DNA of 64,000 nt from the NCBI GenBank assembly GCA_002966495.1, contig CP016490.1, positions 2,976,001-3,040,000 on the forward strand, read 5' to 3'. The position numbers and the translations under genes were made by a program. Shown here in pieces: positions 1-9,065 of the stretch. The notes beneath the pieces are model-generated. The model worked only from the letters and a program-made list of their open reading frames with translations, was not told the DNA's origin and searched no databases. The DNA comes from Halomonas sp. GFAJ-1 (GTDB taxonomy: Bacteria; Pseudomonadota; Gammaproteobacteria; Pseudomonadales; Halomonadaceae). Position 1 is the stretch's first letter; the number at the start of each line of letters is the position of its first letter.

Positions 1-182
1 CAGCGGAATTGGCAGCGGTCGCCGCTGTAGAAGGCCGCCTGCCAAGCGTTGAAGAGTACCAGCGCTACATGAGCGAATTTGACGCTATGGCAGGAGAGAT
101 ATATCGTTACATGAACTTCCACGAAATCGAGGAGTATCAAAAAATCGCCTCGAACGTGATTCCGGTTGCACAAGAAGTTTAA
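1..182 (+). CDS. acnB: Aconitate hydratase B, C-terminal end (partial)
   Basis: Open reading frame running in from the left edge and ending at TAA 180-182; only about 59 C-terminal residues are present. They read like the AcnB C terminus: a LPSVEEYQRYM segment followed by IYRYMNFHEIEEYQ, matching the conserved RYLNF-type tail of bacterial aconitase B, which interconverts citrate and isocitrate in the TCA cycle. The Fe-S ligands and catalytic domains lie outside the window. A strong terminator follows, so this gene ends its own transcription unit before rraA. The assignment rests on the short tail only. Confidence 0.8.
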   Translation, partial: AELAAVAAVEGRLPSVEEYQRYMSEFDAMAGEIYRYMNFHEIEEYQKIASNVIPVAQEV

Positions 183-264
183 GACCCTTGTTGCAATCGA
201 TCTATCGCCGATGCTCGCACCATCGCAGAACGGGTAATACTACCTTTTTCTGAGTCGATGACCG

Positions 265-300
265 AACGCCCCGCCCTGTTCACAGGTCGGGGCGTTTTTT
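265..300 (+). terminator. Rho-independent terminator after acnB
   Basis: ACGCCCCG (266-273) pairs with CGGGGCGT (288-295), with an inner CCTG/CAGG stem, and six T residues follow. This is a classic intrinsic terminator separating acnB from rraA. Confidence 0.9.
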
Positions 301-389
301 ATAGCTAGCCATGCCCATTAATCTAGCTAAACGAACCATTGGCAAACCAACTGTTAATCAAGCCAACTGTTAAGAGAAAGGAGCATGTT

Positions 390-887
390 ATGACCACCAG
401 TAACGCGATTGTGACCCCCGACTTGTGCGATGCCTACCCAGAGGTAACCGTGCTAGAACCGATGTTTGCCAATTTCGGCGGCGTTGACAGCTTTTACGGC
501 CCTATTCGCACAGTAAAATGCTTTGAAGACAACTCTATGGTGAAGCAAGCGGTTGCCGAACCAGGTGAGGGCGCCGTGCTGGTTGTTGATGCTGGTGGCT
601 CTAACCGTTGCGCCATGCTGGGTGACATGCTGGCCGAGCAAGCCGCTAAAAACGGCTGGGCAGGTGTCGTCATGTTTGGCTGTGTGCGGGATGTAGACAT
701 ACTAGTAACCCTACCACTAGGCGTACAGGCCCTAGGCAGCCATCCCCGGCGTAGCGAAAAGCATGGCGAAGGGCAACGGGATATTCCAGTTACCTTTGCT
801 GGCGCCACCCTACACCCGGGCCAGTGGCTATATGCTGATAATAACGGCATTATCATCGCGGATAAGGCGCTCCACATATCCCAATAG
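390..887 (+). CDS. rraA: RraA, regulator of ribonuclease E activity
   Basis: 165-residue protein of the RraA/HMG-aldolase-like fold. In E. coli RraA binds the C-terminal scaffold of RNase E and inhibits RNA decay. The central VVDAGGSNRCAMLGDMLA and GCVRDVDIL segments are the conserved core of the family. I chose the ATG at 390 because AAAGGAG stands 8 bases upstream and the protein then starts at the family's usual N terminus; an in-frame ATG at 339 would add 17 residues that do not look conserved. Proteins of this type without aldolase residues are often annotated as putative 4-hydroxy-4-methyl-2-oxoglutarate aldolase, a less likely reading here. Confidence 0.9.
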   Translation: MTTSNAIVTPDLCDAYPEVTVLEPMFANFGGVDSFYGPIRTVKCFEDNSMVKQAVAEPGEGAVLVVDAGGSNRCAMLGDMLAEQAAKNGWAGVVMFGCVRDVDILVTLPLGVQALGSHPRRSEKHGEGQRDIPVTFAGATLHPGQWLYADNNGIIIADKALHISQ

Positions 888-951
888 TGCAATCTTGCCA
901 GGCGTGGCAGATAGTGCCACCCTGGTGCCTCACTCAGACATTTTTGTGACT

Positions 952-2838
952 ATGCAGCCGTTAAATCAATTAGGTTACGCGTTATTAAAAACTCTTCGTG
1001 ATCATCTACGTCCTCTGATTGCGTACCACCTGCTCTTCACAATACTCGCCACTGCTCTGCTAGTGCCCCTGATTGCCTGGGCGGCGCGGGCCGTACTGGC
1101 GCAACTTAATCGCGTGGTAGTTACCAATGATGCGCTGATTAGCTTACTGTTTAGCCCTCTTGGCCTTGTAGCTATGTTAGTAGGGCTTGGCTTTACCTTC
1201 TTGCTGATCTATTGGCAGCAAGCAGGAATGCTAATGGTGGCCGTAAAGCCGAAGGACAATCACTACGCGTTAGCGTTTGAAGCACTATGGCGCAGCACAC
1301 GGCGCTTGCCCGCCCTGTCGGGCTTAGTCGTCTTGCAAGTAGGCGCCCACTTGCTGCTGCTGACTCCCTTTATGCTAGGCCTTGCCTGGCTATATGACGT
1401 CTGGCTGAGCGGACTTGACCCTTACTACGTGCAGCGCGTACGCCCCCCAGTATTTTGGTATTTCATTGCCTGCGCCCTTCCCCTTTTAGTCGTTTGGGCC
1501 AGCCTTGCGGCATGGCTCTACTTGCGGTGGCTGCTTGCTCTCCCGCTGGTGGCTTTGGAGAGCTATAACCCCTATCTAGCACTCAAGCGCAGCGTGGTGC
1601 TAACCCGTGGATGGCACCGCTCTATAGGCGTCGCGGTCCTGGCGCTACTGGTCATTATTATCGGCCTTCCTTTCATCGCAACGTGGCTGTTTGATCTTGT
1701 ATTCACACCTCTTCTTTGGTGGTTACCTGAACGTAGCGCGGTGCTCATTCCCGCGATGTTTGCGTATTTAACAGGCTATATATTAGTAACACTTACCCTT
1801 ACTTTTTTAGGTGTCGCAACCAACGCACTGCTTTCTGCCTGCCTCTATTTACAACTAGCGTATCGCGAAGTGCGCCCCTCACCTCGCTCTGAACAAGCAC
1901 ATCCGGGACGCTGGGCCTGGGCAATCGAGCTCAGTGTACTGATGATAGCGGCACTTCAAGCCTGGTGGATTCTCAATAGCTTCGAGATACGCGACAAAGT
2001 AACGGTGATTGCCCATCGCGGCAGCTCGATGGTGGCACCGGAAAACACCCTGGCTGCTGTAGAGCAAGCCTTAAAAGACCGCGCCGACTATGTAGAGCTG
2101 GATGTACGCCTGAGCGCTGATAATCATGTGCTGCTCTACCATGACCGCACCCTGGCGCGCTTAACCGGAGACCCCCGCGAATTTGGCGACTTAACACGAG
2201 AAGAGCTAAGTCATTTTGACGTGGGCAGTTGGTTTGGCGATGCCTATCAAAATGAAAAAATTGCAGGCCTGGATGAAGCTCTGGCACTGGTACGCGGTCG
2301 GGCAGGATTGATGATTGATATGAAACCTCTACCCGGTCAAGAGCGGGTGCTTGCCCGTGCCGTATTGGAAACGCTGGACGCCGAAAGCGACATTCGCTAC
2401 CGCTGCTGGGCCACCCAAGAGAGCGCGCTAACGGCAGTCGCAAACTGCGGCTTTCCCAACGCCCTGATGGATATGCGTATAGCCACTATGTCGCCAGACA
2501 CCGTTAGCTATATTAAGCAGCAGGCACCCGAACTACGTGTCACGCTGCTCGCCCAACTGATACTGCCAGGCAACCTGGATCGCCGAAGCTTTGATGCACT
2601 CGGGCTTAGGCATAACCGAATAAATCGCCAGGAAATACGTCTAGCAGCACTATATGGTTACGAGATACACGCGTGGACAGTAAATGACACGACGCGTATG
2701 TCGACCCTCATTGACCTGGGCGTTGATGCCATCATTACCGACTATCCGGATCGGCTGCGGGCGTTAGTGGAAGAGCGCCGCACCTTAAGCGACGGCAGCC
2801 TTATGCTGGTGAAGCTTCGCAATTGGCTGCGAGAGTAG
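952..2838 (+). CDS. Membrane-anchored glycerophosphodiester phosphodiesterase
   Basis: 628-residue two-part protein. The N-terminal half (about residues 10-330) has several long hydrophobic segments and resembles the GPDPase membrane domain. The C-terminal part (about 350-600) is a GDPD TIM barrel with an IAHRGSS motif near residue 355, then PENT, ELDV and YHDRTLARLTG, which supply the catalytic His pair and the metal-binding acidic residues. Such enzymes hydrolyse glycerophosphodiesters to glycerol-3-phosphate and an alcohol during lipid turnover. The reading frame is open from ATG 763, but that start would overlap rraA by 125 bases; ATG 952 begins just before the first hydrophobic helix. 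No convincing ribosome site is visible, and GTG 946 is an alternative. Confidence 0.85.
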   Translation: MQPLNQLGYALLKTLRDHLRPLIAYHLLFTILATALLVPLIAWAARAVLAQLNRVVVTNDALISLLFSPLGLVAMLVGLGFTFLLIYWQQAGMLMVAVKPKDNHYALAFEALWRSTRRLPALSGLVVLQVGAHLLLLTPFMLGLAWLYDVWLSGLDPYYVQRVRPPVFWYFIACALPLLVVWASLAAWLYLRWLLALPLVALESYNPYLALKRSVVLTRGWHRSIGVAVLALLVIIIGLPFIATWLFDLVFTPLLWWLPERSAVLIPAMFAYLTGYILVTLTLTFLGVATNALLSACLYLQLAYREVRPSPRSEQAHPGRWAWAIELSVLMIAALQAWWILNSFEIRDKVTVIAHRGSSMVAPENTLAAVEQALKDRADYVELDVRLSADNHVLLYHDRTLARLTGDPREFGDLTREELSHFDVGSWFGDAYQNEKIAGLDEALALVRGRAGLMIDMKPLPGQERVLARAVLETLDAESDIRYRCWATQESALTAVANCGFPNALMDMRIATMSPDTVSYIKQQAPELRVTLLAQLILPGNLDRRSFDALGLRHNRINRQEIRLAALYGYEIHAWTVNDTTRMSTLIDLGVDAIITDYPDRLRALVEERRTLSDGSLMLVKLRNWLRE

Positions 2839-2873
2839 CCGCTGCTGATAAATAGCCGCTCATCTCCCACTAA

Positions 2874-2905
2874 GCAAAACGGCGACCACATGGCCGCCGT
2901 TTGCT
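2874..2905. terminator. Bidirectional hairpin between convergent genes
   Basis: AAACGGCG and CGCCGTTT form a stem around an eight-base loop between the convergent glycerophosphodiesterase and ggt genes. Runs of A and T flank the stem but the T tract is short, so termination is likely but not certain. Confidence 0.6.
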
Positions 2906-2918
2906 AATAAACCTTAGA

Positions 2919-4709
2919 TTACTCGCCCATTACCACGCCCTCGCGACGTGGGTCCGCGCCGCCAAACAGCGAACCATCCTCTAAACGCATAATCGCCTGT
3001 AGGCCACTGGTAAGCTCTCGCTCAGTAACGGTATGGCCACGTTCGCGAAGGGCCTCTATCGTCTCTTCAGGAAAGCGCCCCTTCTCAATGGACACATCGC
3101 CACCTAAGGTAATCGCATGAGGTAAATTCAGCGCGGCTTGAGCGCTTTGCCCCCAGTCGCGCATTGCCACAAGCGTGCGAGCGGTATAGTGGATAATGGC
3201 GGCCCCACCGGGTGACCCTAAACTGGCGACTAACTCGCCACTCTCCTGGTCGAATACCAGCGTAGGGGCCATGCTAGAGCGGGGTCGCTTACCCGGCTCG
3301 ACACGGTTTGCTACTGGCTCTCCATCAATCTCAGGTACAAATGAAAAGTCAGTCAGCTCGTTATTGAGCAAATAACCGCCGGGAAGCCCTGTCCCACCAT
3401 CAGCCAGTATCCGCGCGCCAAAGGCTTGTTCAATCGTCGTCGTCATGGCAATGGCATTGCCCTCTGCATCTACGATACTAATGTGGCTAGTGCCATATTC
3501 GGGCTGTTCAGGTTGGCGGGCAAAGCTAACCGTTTGCTCCCCAGGATTGCCCGGTTCAGCGCTATCACCCATACTTTCTGAACCAATTAAAGCACTACGG
3601 CTGGCAAGATACTCCGGCGCTAACATTGATGACCAGTCGCCCCCGGGAGCCTCGACAAACGCTGGATCAGCGATATAACGACCACGGTCGGCAAAGGCTA
3701 ATCGAGACGACTCCAGAAACTGGTGTAACCAGCCACTGCTGGCGGCAGCATTATCTAACGGAGCTTCTAAGAGAGGCTGTTGATCCAGCATGCCTAGAAT
3801 CTGCATGACGGTGATATGCCCAGAGGAAGGCGGGGGAAAACCGCAGACCTCCCACTGCTGCCAAGGTGTACATAAAGGCTCACGCTCAAGCGCCTGATAC
3901 TCACTTAAATCATCGAGCGTCATTGTGCCAGGACGAACGGGGTGGGTTTGAACACGGCTTACGAGATCTTCAGCGATATCGCCTTCATGTAGCGCTAAGC
4001 TACCCTCGCTGGCAATACGCCGCAAAATAGCCGCGAGGGCCGGGTTTGTCAGGGTTTCTCCCACCGCGATGGGCTCGCCACTAACGTCATAATAGAAAGC
4101 ATTTGCCAGGGCATCTTGACGCAGCGCTTCATCGTTAGCCAAGCTGGTGTGCAGGCGCTGGCTAACGGCGAAACCCTCTTCAGCCAAGGTAATGGCAGGC
4201 TCAAAAAGCACCTCCCACGGGAGCTGACCATGCTCTGCGTGAACTTTTTCAAGCATCTTAAGCGTACCTGGCACGCCCACTGAAAGACCACTTGCCACGG
4301 CATCCATAAAGGCAAGCGGTTCGCCTTCCTCTATAAATAGCTCACCGGTAACTGCTGCGGGGGCTGTTTCTCGGCCATCATAGGCCTGGACCTTTACACC
4401 GTCGTAGTGCATGAGAAAAGCACCGCCGCCAATCCCGCTTGACTGAGGCTCTACCAAGGTAAGCACCATCTGCACCGCCACCGCTGCGTCAATGGCATTG
4501 CCACCTGCTTTCAATACTTGAAATCCCGCGTCGGTTGCCAAGGGGTTGGCTGCGGCTACCGCAAAGGAAGATGCCTCCCAACCTGGCTTATCTTCGTACC
4601 CTGAACCCACCTCCGGCGCCACGGAAGGTGCTTCATAGCTAAACCCGTAGCTATATAGCGGCATTAGCAGCAAGCCTGCTAACGTTAATTTTGCCTTAAT
4701 GGGCAACAT
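2919..4709 (-). CDS. ggt: Gamma-glutamyltransferase
   Basis: 596-residue periplasmic GGT proenzyme, which cleaves gamma-glutamyl bonds of glutathione and related compounds. It starts with a short positively charged segment and a hydrophobic stretch (residues about 5-22) that looks like a signal peptide. The large-subunit motif SSGIGGGAF is present. The autoprocessing site YGTSHISIVD places the catalytic Thr near residue 407, and SLGSPGGAAI near the C terminus is the usual oxyanion-region motif. Length matches the family. It stands alone, facing the glycerophosphodiesterase gene and separated from ppsA by about 200 bases. Confidence 0.95.
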   Translation of the reverse strand: MLPIKAKLTLAGLLLMPLYSYGFSYEAPSVAPEVGSGYEDKPGWEASSFAVAAANPLATDAGFQVLKAGGNAIDAAVAVQMVLTLVEPQSSGIGGGAFLMHYDGVKVQAYDGRETAPAAVTGELFIEEGEPLAFMDAVASGLSVGVPGTLKMLEKVHAEHGQLPWEVLFEPAITLAEEGFAVSQRLHTSLANDEALRQDALANAFYYDVSGEPIAVGETLTNPALAAILRRIASEGSLALHEGDIAEDLVSRVQTHPVRPGTMTLDDLSEYQALEREPLCTPWQQWEVCGFPPPSSGHITVMQILGMLDQQPLLEAPLDNAAASSGWLHQFLESSRLAFADRGRYIADPAFVEAPGGDWSSMLAPEYLASRSALIGSESMGDSAEPGNPGEQTVSFARQPEQPEYGTSHISIVDAEGNAIAMTTTIEQAFGARILADGGTGLPGGYLLNNELTDFSFVPEIDGEPVANRVEPGKRPRSSMAPTLVFDQESGELVASLGSPGGAAIIHYTARTLVAMRDWGQSAQAALNLPHAITLGGDVSIEKGRFPEETIEALRERGHTVTERELTSGLQAIMRLEDGSLFGGADPRREGVVMGE

Positions 4710-4855
4710 AACCCTACTCCCTAATAAGATTTTCTAGTAGCCCTAACACCCAGCGCCTCAGGCTTGGCACCCAACGACTAACGTTGCCCCAGCCAGAGCA
4801 CTGCTACAGGCCAGCTCTCAAAACCACCTAACGAATAGTAGCCTATTAAACGCCT

Positions 4856-4879
4856 GCGCCCGGCACAATGGCCGGGCGC
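4856..4879 (-). terminator. GC-rich hairpin downstream of ppsA
   Basis: GCGCCCGGC (4856-4864) pairs perfectly with GCCGGGCGC (4871-4879) around a six-base loop, about 27 bases past the ppsA stop codon. No T tract follows on the minus strand, so this may stabilise the mRNA end or be a weak terminator. Confidence 0.5.
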
Positions 4880-4905
4880 AATAACAACAAACAAGCAAAT
4901 CGTGT

Positions 4906-7290
4906 TTAGGCGATGGTTTCGCCTGCCAGCATAAACCATGTTTCCAATACGGCATCGGGGTTTAACGACACCGAGTCGATCCCCTGCTCCATCAACCATT
5001 TAGCTAGGTCAGGATGGTCAGACGGCCCCTGCCCACAAATCCCCACGTATTTCCCTTGGGCTTTACACGCCTGGATAGCCATAGCGAGCAGCTTTTTGAC
5101 GGCAGGGTTTCGTTCATCAAACAGATGCGCCACTATGCCTGAGTCGCGATCCAAACCTAGGGTGAGCTGCGTCAGGTCGTTTGAACCAATAGAGAACCCG
5201 TCGAAGTACTCAAGGAATTCATCAGCCAACAGCGCGTTGGCAGGCAGCTCGCACATCATGATGACTTTGAGGCCATCGGGATTCTCCGCCCCACCCCGCT
5301 TCAGCCCATTAGCGGCGAGCAGCTCAACCACTTCACGCGCCTCATCGGGTGTACGCACAAAAGGCACCATGATTTCGACGTTATCGAAGCCCATCTCTTC
5401 ACGCACACGCTTTAGCGCCCGACACTCCAGTTCAAAGCAGGGACGGAAAGCCTCAGAAATGTAGCGAGACGCCCCCCGGAAACCGAGCATGGGATTCTCT
5501 TCGCCAGGCTCATACAGCTTGCCGCCGATAAGATTTTCGTACTCGTTCGATTTAAAGTCTGACAGCCGCACAATTACCCGCTGAGGATGGAACGCCGCCG
5601 CTAGCGTCGAAATACCTTCCGCCAGCTTATCAACGTAAAAGCTGACAGGGTCTGCGTAGCCAGCCGTGCGCAAGTCAATGACTTGCTGAAGATCAGCAGG
5701 CAACGTGTCGTACTCAAGCAGCGCTTTAGGGTGCACGCCGATCATACGGTTGATAATAAACTCAAGCCTAGCCAAGCCAACGCCCGCATGGGGCAGACTA
5801 GCAAAGCCAAAAGCGCGGTCTGGATTACCGACGTTCATCATAATCTTGAAGGGGATTTCTGGCATGGCGTCGACACTCGACACCTTACAGTCAAATGCCA
5901 GGAGTCCTTCATAAACGTGGCCGGTATCGCCTTCAGCACATGACACCGTTACGTCAATGCCTTCCCTAAGCTGCGTCGTTGCATCGCCGCACCCAACCAC
6001 AGCGGGGATGCCCAGCTCACGAGCGATAATCGCCGCGTGGCAGGTACGTCCACCGCGATTGGTGACGATGGCAGAGGCGCGCTTCATGATCGGCTCCCAA
6101 TCAGGATCGGTCATGTCGGTCACCAACACATCACCCTCTTGGATTTTATCCATCTCGTCGGGGGTAAGCACAATTTTCACCGCACCGCGGCCGATGCGCT
6201 GGCCAATGGCACGGCCGGTAATTAACGTGCGGCCTTTCTCACGCAGATGGAAGCGTTCAAGTTTGCCACCCTCTTGCTGGGAAACCACGGTTTCAGGGCG
6301 TGCTTGGACGATGTAGAGCTTGCCATCGTCGCCGTCAAGCGCCCACTCGATATCCATAGGGCGCTGGTAGTGCTGCTCAATGGTCATCGCCTGATGGGCA
6401 AGCTCCATTACCTGCGCATCGCTGATACAGAAGCGTCCGCGATCTTTCAACGGCACATCCACTGTTTCAACTGACTTGCCTGCACTCGCATCTTGACCGT
6501 AAACCATTTTGATCAGCTTTGAGCCAAGCGTGCGGCGCAGTACCGCTGGGCGACCTGCCGCCAGCGTGGGCTTATGTACATAGAATTCGTCAGGGTTAAC
6601 CGCCCCTTGCACCACCGTTTCACCCAGACCCCAAGAAGCCGTGACAAATACCGCGTCGCGGTAGCCAGACTCAGTGTCTAGGGTGAATAGAACGCCAGAA
6701 GCACCCGTTTCGGAGCGAACCATTTTCTGTACACCCGCCGACAAGGCGACATTCTCATGGGCATAGCCCCGGTGTACCCGGTATGAGATAGCACGGTCGT
6801 TAAACAGCGAGGCAAAGACTTCATGCACCGCATGTTTGATGTTGTTAAAACCTTCAATATTAAGAAAGGTTTCCTGCTGGCCGGCAAAGGAAGCATCGGG
6901 CAAATCTTCGGCAGTCGCAGAGCTTCGTACCGCAACTTTTAGATCGGGGTGCTGGTTTTGTAGCTCTTCATAGGCACTACGCAGTGCTTTTTCAAACGCA
7001 GGAGGCAAGGGCGTATCGATAATCCATTGGCGGATCATGCTACCTGCCTGGGCTAGCGCTTTAACGTCATCGACATCTAAGCGCGCCAGGGTAGCGTTGA
7101 TACGGTCATTCAGCCCTTCATGGGAAAGAAATTCGCGGTAAGCATGCGCAGTGGTAGCGAAACCACCCGGCACGGTCACACCAACACCCGATAAATTAGA
7201 AATCATTTCGCCGAGCGAGGCGTTTTTACCACCCACGCGTTCGACGTCTGCCATGCCAAGCTTATCGAACCACAGAATGTACTCTTCCAC
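4906..7290 (-). CDS. ppsA: Phosphoenolpyruvate synthase
   Basis: 794-residue PEP synthase, which makes PEP from pyruvate and ATP for gluconeogenesis; the length equals the usual PpsA. The N-terminal ATP-binding domain has GGKNASLGEM and VRSSATAEDLPDASFAGQ. The mobile phosphohistidine domain has GGRTCHAAIIARELG, with the phosphorylated His near residue 420. The C-terminal PEP-binding barrel contains GSNDLTQLTLG and a Cys in GICGQGPSD. It is divergent from ppsR, whose product switches PpsA off and on by reversible phosphorylation of a Thr next to that His. This head-to-head arrangement is common in gammaproteobacteria. Confidence 0.97.
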   Translation of the reverse strand: MEEYILWFDKLGMADVERVGGKNASLGEMISNLSGVGVTVPGGFATTAHAYREFLSHEGLNDRINATLARLDVDDVKALAQAGSMIRQWIIDTPLPPAFEKALRSAYEELQNQHPDLKVAVRSSATAEDLPDASFAGQQETFLNIEGFNNIKHAVHEVFASLFNDRAISYRVHRGYAHENVALSAGVQKMVRSETGASGVLFTLDTESGYRDAVFVTASWGLGETVVQGAVNPDEFYVHKPTLAAGRPAVLRRTLGSKLIKMVYGQDASAGKSVETVDVPLKDRGRFCISDAQVMELAHQAMTIEQHYQRPMDIEWALDGDDGKLYIVQARPETVVSQQEGGKLERFHLREKGRTLITGRAIGQRIGRGAVKIVLTPDEMDKIQEGDVLVTDMTDPDWEPIMKRASAIVTNRGGRTCHAAIIARELGIPAVVGCGDATTQLREGIDVTVSCAEGDTGHVYEGLLAFDCKVSSVDAMPEIPFKIMMNVGNPDRAFGFASLPHAGVGLARLEFIINRMIGVHPKALLEYDTLPADLQQVIDLRTAGYADPVSFYVDKLAEGISTLAAAFHPQRVIVRLSDFKSNEYENLIGGKLYEPGEENPMLGFRGASRYISEAFRPCFELECRALKRVREEMGFDNVEIMVPFVRTPDEAREVVELLAANGLKRGGAENPDGLKVIMMCELPANALLADEFLEYFDGFSIGSNDLTQLTLGLDRDSGIVAHLFDERNPAVKKLLAMAIQACKAQGKYVGICGQGPSDHPDLAKWLMEQGIDSVSLNPDAVLETWFMLAGETIA

Positions 7291-7567
7291 GCTACCCCCT
7301 AGCTTTTAGACTTCTTTGCGACCTTGCGGCCGACACTGAATGACCGTGCCACCCTAGCACCGTGGCCGGGTATTCGCCATTGGTCTAACAGCGAAGGAGG
7401 TGGAGGATTTTTACAACAAAGGTACTTTAAAGGCGTTTCCTGTAGTTGAACGGTCTTATTAGCGCGCATAAATAGCAGCAATTACTCACCAGCCGTTGTG
7501 CTACTTAACCGCTCCGCCCACAATAATGACGTTCAATAACGACATTTATTCTTTGGCGGATTTCAAT

Positions 7568-8401
7568 ATGAAGCGGACAGCTTTTTTTATTTCTGACGGT
7601 ACCGGCATCACCGCTGAAAGCCTTGGGCGCAGCTTGTTAGCACAGTTTAGCGACATTGAAATCGAGATGTTGACCAAGCCTTACATCGATACGGTTGAAA
7701 AAGCCCAAGCCTTGGCAGAAATAATTGACTCCACTGCAGTGCGTGATGGGCACCGCCCCATCATCATCGACACTATCGTTGACCAACAAGTACGCGATGT
7801 AATTCGCCACGCCACTGGCTTTAAGGTAGATATTTTTTCGACATTTTTGAAGCCACTGGAGCAAGAGTTAGAGACCCACTCTTCCTACAGCGTGGGGAGA
7901 ACACACTCCATTGGTAGCGATGCTGTGTATATGGATCGTATCCATTCGGTGCACTTTGCACTAGATAATGACGACGGCGCGCGCACCCACCAGTACGATA
8001 AGGCAGACATTATTTTGGTCGGCGTATCACGCTGTGGAAAAACCCCCACGTCGCTCTATTTGGCCCTTCAGTTTGGCATTCGCGCTGCTAACTACCCGCT
8101 AACGGAGGATGATCTTGACGAAGATGGCAGCCTAAAGCTGCCCAAAGTGCTCTCACCCCATCGTCAAAAGCTATTTGGGTTAACCATTGATGCACGTAGG
8201 CTTGCGGCTATTCGAAATGAACGCCGGCCAAACAGCCGCTACAGTTCGATGGACCAGTGTTTGCAAGAAGTGGAGCAAGCGGAGTCGCTGTATCGCTCCC
8301 TGAGCATTCCATTTATTGATACAACGCGTTTTTCCGTTGAAGAAATTTCCACGCGGATGATTGCAGAAACAGGCCTAGCGAGGCGCTTTTCGCCCCGCTA
8401 A
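7568..8401 (+). CDS. ppsR: PEP synthase regulatory protein (kinase/pyrophosphorylase)
   Basis: 277 residues, the same length as E. coli PpsR (YdiA). PpsR uses ADP to inactivate PEP synthase by Thr phosphorylation and pyrophosphate-forming dephosphorylation to reactivate it. The N terminus FFISDGTGITAESLG and the P-loop-like GVSRCGKTPTSLYLA (around residue 155) are diagnostic. ATG 7568 gives the family N terminus (MKRTAFFISDG); the frame is open from 7496 but the extra 24 residues are unlike the family. The ribosome site is weak. The neighbour on the other strand is its substrate gene ppsA. Confidence 0.95.
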   Translation: MKRTAFFISDGTGITAESLGRSLLAQFSDIEIEMLTKPYIDTVEKAQALAEIIDSTAVRDGHRPIIIDTIVDQQVRDVIRHATGFKVDIFSTFLKPLEQELETHSSYSVGRTHSIGSDAVYMDRIHSVHFALDNDDGARTHQYDKADIILVGVSRCGKTPTSLYLALQFGIRAANYPLTEDDLDEDGSLKLPKVLSPHRQKLFGLTIDARRLAAIRNERRPNSRYSSMDQCLQEVEQAESLYRSLSIPFIDTTRFSVEEISTRMIAETGLARRFSPR

Positions 8402-8429
8402 GCCTCCTCAAAGCGCTGTACTGGGTGGC

Positions 8430-9008
8430 CTACATGCCCTTGGGGGCAAAAATCCCAGGGGCGTTGCGCCAGTAGCCTTTGTAGTCCATACCAAAACCGA
8501 ATACGTATCGGTCGGCCACTTCGAGGCTGCAGTAGTCGGCTTTCAAACCCGGTACCGCTTTTCTATTGTGCTGCTTATCGACCAGTACAGCGGTGGTCAC
8601 GCTGGCCGCTTGGGCTTCTTCGCAGTAAGCAAGAATTGCCGCAAGTGTTGACCCTTCGTCAAGAATGTCGTCAACGATAACCACATGGCGGCCCGCCATA
8701 GGTATTTCTGGAGAGACGCGCCAGAATAGCTCGCCCCCACGCAGTTCGTTACGGTAACGAGTGGCGTGCAGGTAGTCCACTTCTAGCGGAAAACCAAGCC
8801 GTGTTAGCAGGTGCCCGGTAGTAATTAACCCACCATTCATCACGCAGTAAAAAACCGGCAATTTATCACCCAAATCTTTGGTGATCGCTTCTGCCATGCG
8901 GTCTAAGGCACGCTCTACTTTTTCCTGAGAAATCAGGCAATCTGCGTTACCCATCAGTTCGCGCATCGAGTCCAGCGACTCAAGCGTTTCTTTATCCAGT
9001 TTGGACAT
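8430..9008 (-). CDS. hpt: Hypoxanthine-guanine phosphoribosyltransferase
   Basis: 192-residue type I phosphoribosyltransferase. The PRPP loop VVIVDDILDEGSTL lies about two thirds along, and a late DRYVFGFGMDYKGYWRN segment is typical of hypoxanthine-guanine enzymes. It would convert hypoxanthine or guanine plus PRPP into IMP or GMP. GGAG stands about 7 bases before the ATG. Pseudomonads carry a related gene next to nagZ, and here it follows nagZ on the same strand with 57 bases between, so the pair may be co-transcribed from the psrA side. Exact base specificity cannot be read from sequence. Confidence 0.88.
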   Translation of the reverse strand: MSKLDKETLESLDSMRELMGNADCLISQEKVERALDRMAEAITKDLGDKLPVFYCVMNGGLITTGHLLTRLGFPLEVDYLHATRYRNELRGGELFWRVSPEIPMAGRHVVIVDDILDEGSTLAAILAYCEEAQAASVTTAVLVDKQHNRKAVPGLKADYCSLEVADRYVFGFGMDYKGYWRNAPGIFAPKGM

Positions 9009-9065
9009 TGAGCTACTCCAATACAGCGTAAATAGTGACCGGTTAACGAGTTCAAACAGGCGTAC

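Noticed and set aside
763..951. Upstream extension of the glycerophosphodiesterase
   Set aside because: It would overlap the 3' part of rraA by 125 bases in another frame and encodes no conserved sequence; ATG 952 lies just before the first membrane helix.
5683..6474. Several open frames on the + strand inside ppsA
   Set aside because: All lie opposite a full-length conserved enzyme and read as shadows of its codon pattern.
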